This document shows positions 9,197 to 17,015 of a DNA stretch of 64,000 nt, one piece after another; positions within the stretch are counted from its first letter, which is position 1; each line of letters begins with the position of its first letter. The notes beneath the pieces were generated by a model that saw only the letters and a list, made by a program, of their open reading frames with translations, was not told the origin of the DNA and ran no database searches. The stretch is from an uncultured Ruminococcus sp. (GTDB taxonomy: Bacteria > Bacillota > Clostridia > Oscillospirales > Acutalibacteraceae). The DNA lies in NCBI GenBank assembly GCA_902794395.1, contig CADBHB010000018.1, forward strand, positions 32,174 through 96,173, read 5' to 3'. The position numbers were made by a program, and so were the translations under genes.

Positions 9197-9535
9197 TTAG
9201 TCTTCTTTTTCCTTGAGAACGAGGGTGATGTGAGAGGTCCTCTTGTTGATGCGGAACGCTCTGCCCTGTGCTCTCGGACGAATTCTTTTAAGGATGGGGC
9301 CTGCTGTGGCGTTGCACTCGGCAACATACAGCGTGGATACATCCATGTCATGGTTGTTCTCAGCGTTTGCCATAGCTGACTTAAGCAGCTTGAGCAGCGG
9401 CTCGCAAGCGGCCTTGGGAGTGTGCTTGAGAACAGCTTCCGCGTACTTGACGTCTTTGCCTCTGATGAGGTCCAGAACAACGCCTACTTTGCGGGGTGAA
9501 ACGCGAACAAATTTCGCAATTGCCTTAGCTTCCAT
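9197..9535 (-). CDS. rplV: 50S ribosomal protein L22
   Basis: 112 residues from the ATG at 9535 ([17 protein letters not shown]). A TTG two codons upstream would add MQ, but the ATG has better distance from the GGAG site. The beta-hairpin that lines the exit tunnel ([20 protein letters not shown]) is intact. Confidence 0.96.
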   Translation of the reverse strand: MEAKAIAKFVRVSPRKVGVVLDLIRGKDVKYAEAVLKHTPKAACEPLLKLLKSAMANAENNHDMDVSTLYVAECNATAGPILKRIRPRAQGRAFRINKRTSHITLVLKEKED

Positions 9536-9555
9536 TTGCAATACTCTCCTTCCGC

Positions 9556-9828
9556 TTATTTGCTTGTCTTTGAACCGGCGTGACCCTTGAAGGTTCTTGT
9601 GGGGGCAAACTCACCGAGCTTGTGACCAACCATATCTTCTGTAACGTATACCGGAACATGCTTGCGGCCGTCGTGGACCGCGAATGTGTGACCGACGAAT
9701 TCGGGGAAAATAGTTGAGCTTCTGGACCAGGTCTTAAGAATTCTCTTTTCGCCCTTTTCGTTCATTTCAAGGACTCTTTTGAGCAGGACAGGCTGAACAA
9801 AAGGACCCTTTTTCGTACTTCTACTCAT
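9556..9828 (-). CDS. rpsS: 30S ribosomal protein S19
   Basis: 90 residues ([19 protein letters not shown]) with the conserved [20 protein letters not shown] and [18 protein letters not shown]19 is in the 30S head near S13. It is between rplB and rplV. Confidence 0.97.
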   Translation of the reverse strand: MSRSTKKGPFVQPVLLKRVLEMNEKGEKRILKTWSRSSTIFPEFVGHTFAVHDGRKHVPVYVTEDMVGHKLGEFAPTRTFKGHAGSKTSK

Positions 9829-9850
9829 AATTTAAGCTCCTTTCTCAACC

Positions 9851-10684
9851 TTACTTACCGTTTCTTCTTCTTACGATAAGCTTATCGCTCTGCTTGTTGT
9901 GCTTGCGGGTCTTGTAACCCAGAGCGGGCTTGCCCCACGGGGTTACAGGGCCGGGACGGCCGACGGGGGATTTACCCTCACCACCGCCGTGCGGGTGGTC
10001 GTTCGGGTTCATAACGGAACCGCGTACAGTCGGGCGCCAACCCATGTTTCTCTTGCGGCCGGCTTTACCGATCTTTACGTTGAAGTGGTCGGGGTTGGAA
10101 ACCTGACCAACGGTAGCCATGCACTTCTCGGGGACCTTTCTCAGCTCGTTGGAGGGAAGTCTGAGCAGCGCGTAGCCGTCCTCTCTAGCCATAAGCTGAG
10201 CCATGTTGCCGGCGGAACGCGCCAGCTGACCGCCTCTGCCGGGATAGAGCTCGATGTTGTGTACGAAGGTACCGACGGGGATGGAGGTAAGGGGAAGGGC
10301 GTTGCCGGGCCAGATGTCAACATTCTCGCCGGCGATTACCTTGTAACCGACCTTGAGTCCCTCGGGAGCCAGGATGTATGACTTGTCGCCGTCTGCGTAC
10401 TCAACAAGAGCGATGAACGCGGAGCGGTTGGGATCATACTCGATAGTTTTTACGATGCCCTCGACGTCAAACTTGTTGCGCTTGAAGTCGATGATACGAT
10501 ATTTTCTTCTGTTGCCGCCGCCTCTGTGACGAACCGTGATTCTGCCGTAGCTGTTACGGCCGGCTTTCTTGTTCAGGGGAGCAAGCAAGCTCTTTTCGGG
10601 GGCAACCTTTGAAAGACCTGAATAGTCAATTACCGACATATTTCTTCTGGAGTTGATCGTCGGCTTATATACTTTAATTGCCAT
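9851..10684 (-). CDS. rplB: 50S ribosomal protein L2
   Basis: 277 residues, the full length. The C-terminal signature [19 protein letters not shown], which includes the histidine near the peptidyl-transferase centre, is intact. L2 is needed for subunit association. It is preceded by GAGGAG and by an unusually long spacer after rplW that folds well on paper (see 10716-10833). Confidence 0.97.
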   Translation of the reverse strand: MAIKVYKPTINSRRNMSVIDYSGLSKVAPEKSLLAPLNKKAGRNSYGRITVRHRGGGNRRKYRIIDFKRNKFDVEGIVKTIEYDPNRSAFIALVEYADGDKSYILAPEGLKVGYKVIAGENVDIWPGNALPLTSIPVGTFVHNIELYPGRGGQLARSAGNMAQLMAREDGYALLRLPSNELRKVPEKCMATVGQVSNPDHFNVKIGKAGRKRNMGWRPTVRGSVMNPNDHPHGGGEGKSPVGRPGPVTPWGKPALGYKTRKHNKQSDKLIVRRRNGK

Positions 10685-10715
10685 TTTGGTTTCACTCTCC
10701 TCATGATGGTTTTGC

Positions 10716-10833
10716 GGGAGTGGCGTCTCCCATAACTACTAACAGTCCGAATGATGTCAAGTCTTGCGGCGCTTCTCATTCAGCGGCTTCCGCTTGGGCA
10801 GCCGTTGATGGCTAGGCGCCGAGACCCTTCGGA
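10716..10833 (-). ncRNA. Structured spacer RNA upstream of rplB (candidate cis-regulatory element)
   Basis: Other gaps in this operon are about 0-40 bases, but 149 bases separate rplW from rplB. Read on the minus strand from just after the rplW stop, nested complementary segments are seen: TCCGAA (10828-10833) with TTCGGA (10746-10751); GTCT/AGAC (10822-10825 with 10761-10764) and GGCGC/GCGCC (10816-10820 with 10768-10772); two inner hairpins AGCC/GGCT (10800-10813) and AGCGG/CCGCT (10782-10794); then a GGGAG/CTCCC hairpin (10716-10731) shortly before the rplB ribosome binding site. This looks like a branched RNA that could tune rplB translation. Pairing was judged by eye; no known family was recognised. 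Confidence 0.55.
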
Positions 10834-11127
10834 TTACATCATGCCTTCAAAGAATTCGATAGGCTTGCTGTCCTCGGTCAGGGTAACGATGGCTTTCTTC
10901 CAGCTCTTGGTGTAGCCGCCGTTGTTTCTGCCCTGACGGCGGAATCTGCCGCGGACGGAAACGGTGTTTACCTTAGCAACCTTTACCTTAAAGACCTCTT
11001 CGCAAGCTTTTGCTATTTCGATTTTGTTAGCTGTTTTCGCAACTTCAAAGGTATATACCTTGTTTACCGCGCCGAGCATGCTTTTTTCGGTGATGATCGG
11101 GCGAATTACAATATCATGAGCGATCAT
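10834..11127 (-). CDS. rplW: 50S ribosomal protein L23
   Basis: 97 residues ([17 protein letters not shown]) with the loop [22 protein letters not shown]23 is at the exit tunnel and docks trigger factor and SRP. Its start overlaps the rplD stop by four bases. Confidence 0.97.
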   Translation of the reverse strand: MIAHDIVIRPIITEKSMLGAVNKVYTFEVAKTANKIEIAKACEEVFKVKVAKVNTVSVRGRFRRQGRNNGGYTKSWKKAIVTLTEDSKPIEFFEGMM

Positions 11128-11747
11128 GCGTATACCTCCTCGATTTTGCTTACCGCGTCCTTGGCGATAACAAGCTTGTCAGCGTTGAGAATGTCGTACA
11201 CGTTGATGGTGTTGACCTGCGCTGTCTTGACGCCGGGGATGTTGTTCGCGGACTTGATGACTTTGTCGTCTACCTCGGGAAGCACAATGAGTGTCTTCTT
11301 GTTCGCCTCGATGGCGTTGAGCATAGCGACCATTTTCTTTGTTTTGTACTCATCGGTGGTGATAGCGTCTACCACGATGATGTCAGACTCCGCAGCCTTG
11401 ACGGAAAGCGCCGACTTAAGAGCCAGTCTTCTTTCCTTCTTGTTAACAGTAAATCTGTAATCTCTGGGCTTGGGAGCGAATACGATACCGCCGTGTGTCC
11501 ACTGCGGAGCGCGTGTTGAGCCCTGTCTCGCGCGGCCGGTGCCCTTCTGACGCCACGGCTTTCTGCCGCCGCCGGAAACCTCGGAACGTGTGAGAGCGGA
11601 CTGTGTGCCCTGACGCTGCGCTGCCAGATAGCTGAGGACCACCTGGTGCATGACCGCCGCGTTGGGTTCAATACCGAAGATGGAATCGCTGAGGTCAACG
11701 GTGCCGACCTGCTTGCCTTCCATATCTACAACTGCAATACTAGGCAT
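11124..11747 (-). CDS. rplD: 50S ribosomal protein L4
   Basis: 207 residues. The long tunnel loop is visible ([23 protein letters not shown] in two parts), followed by [18 protein letters not shown]. In E. coli L4 also represses the S10 operon through its leader; whether this holds here is unknown, but the operon does have a structured leader. Confidence 0.97.
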   Translation of the reverse strand: MPSIAVVDMEGKQVGTVDLSDSIFGIEPNAAVMHQVVLSYLAAQRQGTQSALTRSEVSGGGRKPWRQKGTGRARQGSTRAPQWTHGGIVFAPKPRDYRFTVNKKERRLALKSALSVKAAESDIIVVDAITTDEYKTKKMVAMLNAIEANKKTLIVLPEVDDKVIKSANNIPGVKTAQVNTINVYDILNADKLVIAKDAVSKIEEVYA

Positions 11748-11763
11748 TTATAATCCCCCTTCC

Positions 11764-12396
11764 TTAAGCCTTTACGGAATCTTTGAGAACAACGATTCCT
11801 TTGTTGGGACCGGGAACAGCGCCCTTTACAGCGATGAGGTTGTTTTCAACGTCAACCTTAACAACTGTGAGGTTCTGCACTGTAACCTGCTCCGCGCCGA
11901 GGTGACCTGCCATCTTCTTGCCCTTCCAAACTCTTGAGGGGCTGGAGCAGGCACCGATCGAGCCGCCGTGACGAACACAGGGGCCGGTACCGTGGGTCTC
12001 TTTAAGACGATGGAAGTTCCATCTCTTGATAACGCCTGCGGTTCCCTTACCCTTGCTCTTGCCGGTAACGTCGATCTTATCGCCGGGGGTGAATACATCC
12101 GCCTTTACCAGATCGCCTACATTGTAAGCGTCGGTGTCGGCGAAGCGGAACTCTTTGAGAGTTTTCTTGGGCGCCACGCCTGCCTTGTCAAAGAAACCCT
12201 TCATAGGCTTGTTTACCTTGTGGGCTTTCATATCGCCAAAGCCGAGCTGCACTGACGCATAGCCGTCATTTTCAACTGTTTTCTTCGCGGTGACCACGCA
12301 AGGGCCTGCCTCAACAACAGTGACGGGAACGACTCTTCCCTTTTCATCGAAAATCTGTGTCATACCGATTTTCTTGCCGATGATTGCTTTCTGCAT
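11764..12396 (-). CDS. rplC: 50S ribosomal protein L3
   Basis: 210 residues from the ATG at 12396 ([20 protein letters not shown]), preceded by AAGGAGG. A longer ORF that reaches 12483 is rejected. The conserved loop with the methylated glutamine region ([19 protein letters not shown]) is intact. L3 is an early assembly protein. It is preceded by a long structured spacer. Confidence 0.97.
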   Translation of the reverse strand: MQKAIIGKKIGMTQIFDEKGRVVPVTVVEAGPCVVTAKKTVENDGYASVQLGFGDMKAHKVNKPMKGFFDKAGVAPKKTLKEFRFADTDAYNVGDLVKADVFTPGDKIDVTGKSKGKGTAGVIKRWNFHRLKETHGTGPCVRHGGSIGACSSPSRVWKGKKMAGHLGAEQVTVQNLTVVKVDVENNLIAVKGAVPGPNKGIVVLKDSVKA

Positions 12397-12568
12397 GAAT
12401 TTATCCTCCTTATAGGTTATTGGTTGGCTGTGCCAACATGACCCTGTCTGCTTGTAGGTTGGTATCAGAAATCTCGTTGTCACGCTTTGTTGTCCTTCGC
12501 TGTTCCGAAAATAACTTCCACTCGTCTAACGCCGGTCGTTGTTTTCGGGCTGCGGACCTCAGCGCTTC
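12397..12568 (-). ncRNA. Structured spacer RNA between rpsJ and rplC
   Basis: 172 bases separate the rpsJ stop from the rplC start, much more than elsewhere in this operon. On the minus strand the following segments could pair: GCGCT with AGCGT, GTCC with GGAC, CCGAAAA with TTTTCGG, a small AACG/CGTT hairpin inside, and then a GTTGGC/GCCAAC hairpin some 30 bases before the rplC start. The arrangement parallels the spacer before rplB. It may be a translational control element for L3 and downstream genes; this is inference from hand folding. Confidence 0.4.
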
Positions 12569-12822
12569 TTACAGCTTGATTTCAATATCAACGCCGGCAG
12601 GGAGCTCTAAGCTCATAAGAGCCTCGACTGTCTTGTTTGACGGTCTTAAAATGTCGATAAGACGCTTGTGAGTTCTGTCTGCTTCTCGGTGGGGAGCGGG
12701 ACAGGACCCGAAACTCTCGCGCCGGTGCGCTTTGCCGTTGCCACGATCCTCTCGGCGGACTGATCCACCAAAGAGTGGTCATAACTCTTTAATCTTATCC
12801 TGATTTTTTCCTTGACTGCCAT
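12569..12822 (-). pseudogene. rpsJ: 30S ribosomal protein S10, internal deletion and frameshift
   Basis: The ATG at 12822 follows AAGGAGG and begins [19 protein letters not shown], normal S10, through GPVPLPTEK. The next conserved part, [18 protein letters not shown] to GVDIEIKL (stop at 12569), is in another frame. Five bases (12677-12681) lie between the last normal Lys codon and the Arg codon, where B. subtilis and E. coli S10 both have 21 residues, so about 58 nt are missing. Read literally the product stops after about 58 residues. As S10 is essential and single-copy, an assembly deletion is more likely than a true mutation. Together with rpsN it is the second such lesion in this operon. 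Confidence 0.9.
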
Positions 12823-12910
12823 TATCGTCGCCTCCTTAAAAATTTGTGAGACGGGCGCCTGCTTTTGAAAAACTTTTCTTTCCACTCTGCCGGGTGTTTC
12901 CTCACCCTGC

Positions 12911-12943
12911 ATTAAAAAAGCCGTTAAACTATGCAGTTAACGG
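12911..12943 (-). terminator. Attenuator-like hairpin in the S10 operon leader
   Basis: On the minus strand CCGTTAA (12937-12943) pairs perfectly with TTAACGG (12921-12927) and is followed at once by CTTTTTTAAT. This is an intrinsic-terminator shape placed about 90 bases before rpsJ, inside the operon leader, so it probably acts as an attenuator rather than an end of transcription. Confidence 0.65.
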
Positions 12944-13118
12944 GGCCATTCAAAAGCGCAGAGCATACCTATGGCTAAGCAACCCAAAAAGTTAGCCGCA
13001 GTTATCCTCTATGTTTCATTGTGATCGCCCGGTTTAAAATCGGACATACTCCACGGAAAAACCGGCTGTAACAAGCCGCAACCTCCCGCTTCATCGCATA
13101 TCTATGTGCAGTCACGCA
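12944..13118 (-). promoter_or_regulatory. S10 operon 5' leader
   Basis: The leader of the ribosomal operon runs from the promoter near 13125 to the terminator-like hairpin. Two other stem-loops can be drawn on the minus strand: CCGGTTT with AAACCGG (13059-13065 with 13029-13035), and GGCTAA with TTAGCC (12992-12997 with 12973-12978). The order stem-stem-terminator suggests feedback control by a ribosomal protein, as L4 does in E. coli, but no specific binding site is recognised. Confidence 0.5.
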
Positions 13119-13124
13119 GGTATT

Positions 13125-13153
13125 ATTATACTATCAAAGGGACTGAAAAGCAA
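13125..13153 (-). promoter_or_regulatory. SigA-type promoter for the S10 operon
   Basis: Minus strand: TTGCTT (13148-13153), 17-base spacer, TATAAT (13125-13130). It faces rpsJ and gives a leader of about 295 bases. A divergent promoter for cobO lies about 80 bases away. Confidence 0.75.
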
Positions 13154-13235
13154 GGTTTTGGACGATTTTTCCCGCAAATTTCTCGTGTAGAACTTTTGTA
13201 GCTTTTTTAGCTAATTTTTGTACAAGTTGCTGATA

Positions 13236-13264
13236 TTGCGAAATGGCATGATAGGGTTTATAAT
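13236..13264 (+). promoter_or_regulatory. SigA-type promoter for cobO
   Basis: TTGCGA (13236-13241), 17-base spacer, TATAAT (13259-13264), about 57 bases before the cobO start. The leader is too short for a cobalamin riboswitch. Confidence 0.7.
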
Positions 13265-13320
13265 AAAATCGGGATGAGAGCGGCTCTGTTCCGCTCATCG
13301 CACCGAAAGGGAGGCTTGTT

Positions 13321-13836
13321 ATGGTACACATCTATTACGGCGACGGCAAGGGCAAGACCACGGCGGCTGTCGGCTTGGCGGTACGCGCCGCGGGCAGCAA
13401 AATGAAGGTGCTTTTTGTCCAGTTTTTGAAAACCGAGTTCTCGGGCGAGCGCAGCGCGCTGAATCTGCTTGAGAACGTCACCCTAACCTCTTGTCCGTTG
13501 GATTTGAAATTCACCTTTGAAATGACCGAATCCGAGCGCCAACAGACAGCGGTACTGTTTCGGGGCATTTTTGAGCGAAGCGCTTCTACCGCGCTGTCGG
13601 AGCGCTACGATATGATAGTGCTCGACGAGATATTCGACGTTATGAACGAGGGCATGCTAAGCGAGGCAGAGGTGTTTGAATTCATAGCGAACGCGCCCAA
13701 CAGCATTGAGATAGTTATGACGGGTCATGCCCCTTCGCAGCGTTTTTTGGACGAGGCCGACTACATCACCGAGATGAAGAAGATAAAACACCCCTTTGAC
13801 AGGGGCTTGCAGGGCAGGATAGGCATTGAGTTTTAA
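13321..13836 (+). CDS. cobO: Cob(I)yrinic acid a,c-diamide adenosyltransferase (CobO/BtuR type)
   Basis: 171 residues with the P-loop GDGKGKTT at residues 7-14, the RAAGSKMKVLFVQFLK strand and the MIVLDEIFDVMNEG Walker B region typical of BtuR/CobO/CobP. The enzyme transfers the adenosyl group of ATP to cob(I)alamin, making coenzyme B12. The family often ends with more sequence after TEMKKIKHPFDRG; this protein is near the short end (usually 170-200). No other cobalamin gene is nearby, although the window encodes a B12-dependent MetH. A GAAAGGGAGG site precedes the ATG. Confidence 0.9.
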   Translation: MVHIYYGDGKGKTTAAVGLAVRAAGSKMKVLFVQFLKTEFSGERSALNLLENVTLTSCPLDLKFTFEMTESERQQTAVLFRGIFERSASTALSERYDMIVLDEIFDVMNEGMLSEAEVFEFIANAPNSIEIVMTGHAPSQRFLDEADYITEMKKIKHPFDRGLQGRIGIEF

Positions 13837-13880
13837 CGCCCTCTCCGCCATACATATATAATAAGGAAAAGGAAAGAAAA

Positions 13881-14327
13881 ATGAAAAGACTATGGATAAT
13901 CCCCGCGGCGGCGGTGCTCGGCGCTTCCCTGCTGTTTGCCGGCTGCGGACAAAAGAAATCCTCTGCCCCGCCTTCGGAAAGCAGCGCGGCGGTCGGCAAC
14001 ACCGACGCATTTTCCATCAGCGAGGAACAGCTTAGCTCCACGCTCGGCGGCGCGTGGGTGGATCAAAACAGCGAAACCAACAAGCTGCAATTCACGGACG
14101 GGCTGTCTTTCACGCATGAATTCGACGGCGAATCCCACACCGGCAAGGCGACGCTCAACGGGCAAAGCGGTATGCTTACCTTTACCTACGATGACGGCTG
14201 GCGTGCCGAGAAATCCTATATCTGGGTGGACAGCCTGCAAAACGCGGGCGCCAACACCTGGTATATCGACGGCGGCACCTTTGCCTGCGGCGGCACCATC
14301 TATATACGCGACAACAGCTCATTATAA
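13881..14327 (+). CDS. Small lipoprotein of unknown function
   Basis: 148 residues. The N-terminus (MKRLWIIPAAAVLGASLLFAGC) is a signal peptide with lipobox FAGC, so the mature protein should be lipid-anchored at the outer face of the membrane. A short Ser-rich linker is followed by a roughly 90-residue beta-rich domain (GGAWVDQNSETNKLQF ... FTYDDGWRAEKSYIWV) which resembles lipocalin-like stress domains in outline only. No named family is recognised. It follows cobO by about 45 bases and is followed by another lipoprotein gene on the same strand. Confidence 0.75.
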   Translation: MKRLWIIPAAAVLGASLLFAGCGQKKSSAPPSESSAAVGNTDAFSISEEQLSSTLGGAWVDQNSETNKLQFTDGLSFTHEFDGESHTGKATLNGQSGMLTFTYDDGWRAEKSYIWVDSLQNAGANTWYIDGGTFACGGTIYIRDNSSL

Positions 14328-14346
14328 TTTTGGAAGGAAAATGATC

Positions 14347-15006
14347 ATGAAAAAAACAACAGCCATTTTACTAATCATTTTATTCACCCTTGGCCTGTGC
14401 GCCTGCAACAATCAGTCAAAAAACAAAACGGAATCACAGACAGAAGCCGCCTCGGCGACAGAGGGTACTACCGTCGTAGCCACACAGGATCAAGCTTCAA
14501 CTGAAACAAGCAGTTCTGATTCATCTACAAGCACAAGCTCTTCCGAAATCACAGATTACCAAGATAATGGGATCAGTGAATACATCGATGAAAAAATCAT
14601 TCCCGTTTTCAGTAACCTTTTGACTGACTCTGATTACAACAATCGGCAGAAGCAAGTCGGGGAATACGCGTATGTCCAGCTTGACAGCGGCGAAATGTGG
14701 ATCGCGACACCGGAATACACAATGATCGATGAAAACTCCACGGGCAAGGACGGAAAGAAGGGCGGCGACCAGTATAAAACCTGGTACATCTATAACGAAG
14801 ACGGCGATGTTTGCTTCGTGTTGGTAAACAACTCAACAAACACATATCGCTACTATATCTACAACGACGAGATAATCCGCTACACAGTCGGCAGTGCATA
14901 CGAGGGCAATCAGGTCTCGTATGACCAGGGCGACAGCCACATCCCCGATTCAACCCCGATCGTTGAAGAAGCGTATACCGCTTATAGAACAGTCAAACAA
15001 CAATAA
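14347..15006 (+). CDS. Lipoprotein sharing its C-terminal domain with a Ser/Thr kinase
   Basis: 219 residues from the ATG at 14347; an ATG two codons upstream is closer to the AAGGAAA site than is usual. Signal peptide with lipobox LCAC. After a Thr/Ser-rich linker (to about residue 75) comes a roughly 140-residue domain (WIATPEYTMIDEN, GKKGGDQYKTWYIYNEDGDV, YRYYIYNDEIIRYTVGS) that is nearly the same as the extracellular end of the kinase at 30596-32581. DNA at 14743-14951 matches 32315-32523 at about 201 of 209 positions by hand count. The shared domain probably senses something outside the cell. Its function is unknown. Confidence 0.8.
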   Translation: MKKTTAILLIILFTLGLCACNNQSKNKTESQTEAASATEGTTVVATQDQASTETSSSDSSTSTSSSEITDYQDNGISEYIDEKIIPVFSNLLTDSDYNNRQKQVGEYAYVQLDSGEMWIATPEYTMIDENSTGKDGKKGGDQYKTWYIYNEDGDVCFVLVNNSTNTYRYYIYNDEIIRYTVGSAYEGNQVSYDQGDSHIPDSTPIVEEAYTAYRTVKQQ

Positions 15007-15017
15007 ACGTCCCGAAA

Positions 15018-15046
15018 CGCCCGAGAAAACACCTCGGGCGTTTTTT
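15018..15046 (+). terminator. Intrinsic terminator after the lipoprotein gene
   Basis: CGCCCGAG pairs with CTCGGGCG around an AAAACAC loop, followed by TTTTTT. It ends the transcript of the upstream lipoprotein genes. Confidence 0.9.
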
Positions 15047-15047
15047 G

Positions 15048-15076
15048 TTGACAAGATACCTACGCTGTGATACGAT
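15048..15076 (+). promoter_or_regulatory. SigA-type promoter for the third lipoprotein
   Basis: TTGACA (15048-15053), 17-base spacer, TACGAT (15071-15076). It starts directly after the preceding terminator, about 35 bases before the ORF at 15112. Confidence 0.75.
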
Positions 15077-15111
15077 AATGCTGTGAGAACAAAACCAAAG
15101 GAGCCATCACG

Positions 15112-15654
15112 ATGAAAAAACCGATTAGCCTTATCCTTGCCGCGCTGTTTTTGCTTTCGCTGTGCGCCTGCGGCAGCAGTAAAAAAAAGGCGTCCTCTAA
15201 GGCAAAGCCATCAGCGACCCCGTCGGAAGCATCCGCGACCGAGGCGCAAACCGAGACGCCGACCGAGGCGCCGACCACAGTTGCGCCGAAGGCGTCCGCT
15301 GCACCCGAGGATTTCTACGGCACCTGGGTAGGTGTTGAGTTTCCGGAAATCGACTATTACCTCATGGTAGACGCGCAGCTGGGAGCGACGATCGAGTTCA
15401 AAGCGGACAACACCTTTCAAATGACCGACACCGTTACCATCAACACCAGCGAGGAGTCGGAGACCCTGACGGGCACCTACACAACCGACGGCGCCGCGGT
15501 GACGCTTAAAGGCACGCACGCCACCGTGACCCAGAACGGCGAGACCAAGACGGTCGATCAGGAGCTGACCATTTCCGCCGTACTGCAGATCGACGACAGG
15601 CTGGCGCTGACGACCACCGATAACCGAACGATTTTTTTTGAGAAGAAAACCTAA
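15112..15654 (+). CDS. Lipoprotein of unknown function with Thr/Pro linker
   Basis: 180 residues. Signal peptide with lipobox LCAC, a Lys/Ser then Thr/Glu/Pro-rich linker to about residue 65, then a compact beta-rich domain that starts DFYGTWVGVEF and has repeated T-rich strands ending TTTDNRTIFFEKK. The G-T-W start is common in lipocalin-like and META-like lipoproteins, but no family can be named with confidence. It has its own promoter and terminator. Confidence 0.75.
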   Translation: MKKPISLILAALFLLSLCACGSSKKKASSKAKPSATPSEASATEAQTETPTEAPTTVAPKASAAPEDFYGTWVGVEFPEIDYYLMVDAQLGATIEFKADNTFQMTDTVTINTSEESETLTGTYTTDGAAVTLKGTHATVTQNGETKTVDQELTISAVLQIDDRLALTTTDNRTIFFEKKT

Positions 15655-15662
15655 TAAAACCA

Positions 15663-15697
15663 AACCACCCGACCGCGAAAGCGATCGGGTGGTTTTT
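15663..15697. terminator. Bidirectional terminator between convergent genes
   Basis: AACCACCCGA pairs with TCGGGTGGTT around a short GC-rich loop. It is followed by T runs on the plus strand and preceded by A-rich sequence that gives a weak T run on the minus strand, between the lipoprotein (plus) and the aminotransferase (minus). Confidence 0.8.
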
Positions 15698-15718
15698 GCT
15701 TATTCATTATTTATTGCA

Positions 15719-16978
15719 TCAAGCCTTGGCCAAAGCCTCTTTCACTGCCTTTTTAACGACTGCCAAGCCCTTTTCAAGCAGCTCGTCCTCGATCACCAGC
15801 GGCGGCATTATCTTGAACACCGCGCCGTTTCTGCCGGCACATTCGCAGATGACCTTTTCGTCGAAGCACTTCTCGATGACTACCTCGGAAAGCGCGGGAT
15901 CGATATTGCCGAAGTCGATGCCCCAGATCAAGCCCATGCCGCGGATCTCAAGGCGGCTGTCGAGGGGAGCGATCTCGGTTTCAAGGAACTCCCTGACTAT
16001 CTCGCCCTTGCGGCGGGTCTCGGCTTCCACGTTGTGCTCGAGCAGGTAGTCAAAACTTGCGGCGCCCGCCACAAAGCTGAGCTGGTTGCCGCGGAAGGTG
16101 CCGTTGTGCTCACCGGGCTTCCAGCAGTCGAGCTCTTCCTTGAGCAGCACTATAGCCAGAGGCATGCCCATGCCGCCGATTGATTTTGACATAACGACCA
16201 TGTCGGGCACGATGCCGGCGCGCTCAAAGGAGAAGAAGGTGCCGGTGCGGCAGCAGCCCACCTGAACATCGTCGATGATAAGCAGGATGTCGTTTCTGTC
16301 GCAGAAGGCGCGCACATCGCGGAGGAACTCGTCGGAGAAGGGACGGATGCCGCCCTCCGCCTGAAGGGTCTCCATCACGACCGCCGCGGGCTTATCGGTA
16401 GCGGAGTGGTCGTCGTCGATGAGGGTCTGCATATATTCGATAACATCAAGTCCCTCAAACATATAGGGAGCGGGGATGTGAGTAACGTCGCCGAGAGTAG
16501 CGCCGCAGCCGTTGCGCGCGTACATTTCGGAGGTGAGCGACAGCGCGCCGAGGGTCATGCCGTGGAAGCAGCCCATGAACGCGAACACGTTGCGTCTGCC
16601 GGTTTTTTTGCGGGCGAGCTTGAGCGCCGCCTCGATGGCGTTGGTGCCCGTGGGACCGCAGAACTGGATCTTGTATTTCAGTCCGCGCGGCTCGATAATC
16701 TTCTTTTCCAGCGCCTCGATAAACTCGCGCTTGGGCGCGGTGTACATATCCAGCGCGTGGATGATGCCGTCGGTAGACAGATAATCAACTAACTTCTGCT
16801 TGATGTAGGGGTTGTTGTGACCGTAGTTCACGGCGCCCGCACCGCAGAAAAAGTCTATGTAGTCGTTGCCGTCCTCGTCGGTCAGAGTCGCGCCCAGCGC
16901 GTTGGTAAACACCTTGGGAAAGTGTCTGCAATAGGAGCGTACCTCGGACTCGTACTTCTCAAATGTGCTTGTGTTCAT
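15719..16978 (-). CDS. Class III aminotransferase, diaminobutyrate--2-oxoglutarate (EctB-like)
   Basis: 419 residues. The N-terminus (KYESEVRSYCRHFPKVFTNA, then GNDYIDFFCGAGAVNYGHNN) and the helix DMYTAPKREFIEAL match the EctB branch of PLP class III aminotransferases. The PLP lysine is in MSKSIGGMG and the cofactor-binding Asp in LLIIDDVQVG. EctB makes L-2,4-diaminobutyrate from aspartate semialdehyde and glutamate. No ectA or ectC is beside it, so ectoine synthesis is not indicated; diaminobutyrate for a polyamine or peptide product is an alternative. A related omega-aminotransferase activity cannot be excluded. Confidence 0.8.
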   Translation of the reverse strand: MNTSTFEKYESEVRSYCRHFPKVFTNALGATLTDEDGNDYIDFFCGAGAVNYGHNNPYIKQKLVDYLSTDGIIHALDMYTAPKREFIEALEKKIIEPRGLKYKIQFCGPTGTNAIEAALKLARKKTGRRNVFAFMGCFHGMTLGALSLTSEMYARNGCGATLGDVTHIPAPYMFEGLDVIEYMQTLIDDDHSATDKPAAVVMETLQAEGGIRPFSDEFLRDVRAFCDRNDILLIIDDVQVGCCRTGTFFSFERAGIVPDMVVMSKSIGGMGMPLAIVLLKEELDCWKPGEHNGTFRGNQLSFVAGAASFDYLLEHNVEAETRRKGEIVREFLETEIAPLDSRLEIRGMGLIWGIDFGNIDPALSEVVIEKCFDEKVICECAGRNGAVFKIMPPLVIEDELLEKGLAVVKKAVKEALAKA

Positions 16979-17015
16979 AGTAATTACCTCGCAATATCAT
17001 TAATTTGCTTACATA

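Noticed and set aside
10685-10833. tRNA gene in the rplW-rplB spacer
   Set aside because: The stems do not form a cloverleaf and no T-loop (GTTCGAATC-like) is present.
12569-12822. Programmed ribosomal frameshift in rpsJ
   Set aside because: No slippery site is seen, and codons for about 20 conserved residues are missing, which a frameshift cannot restore.
13154-13320. Cobalamin riboswitch upstream of cobO
   Set aside because: The leader from the promoter at 13264 to the start is only about 57 bases and has no B12-box consensus.
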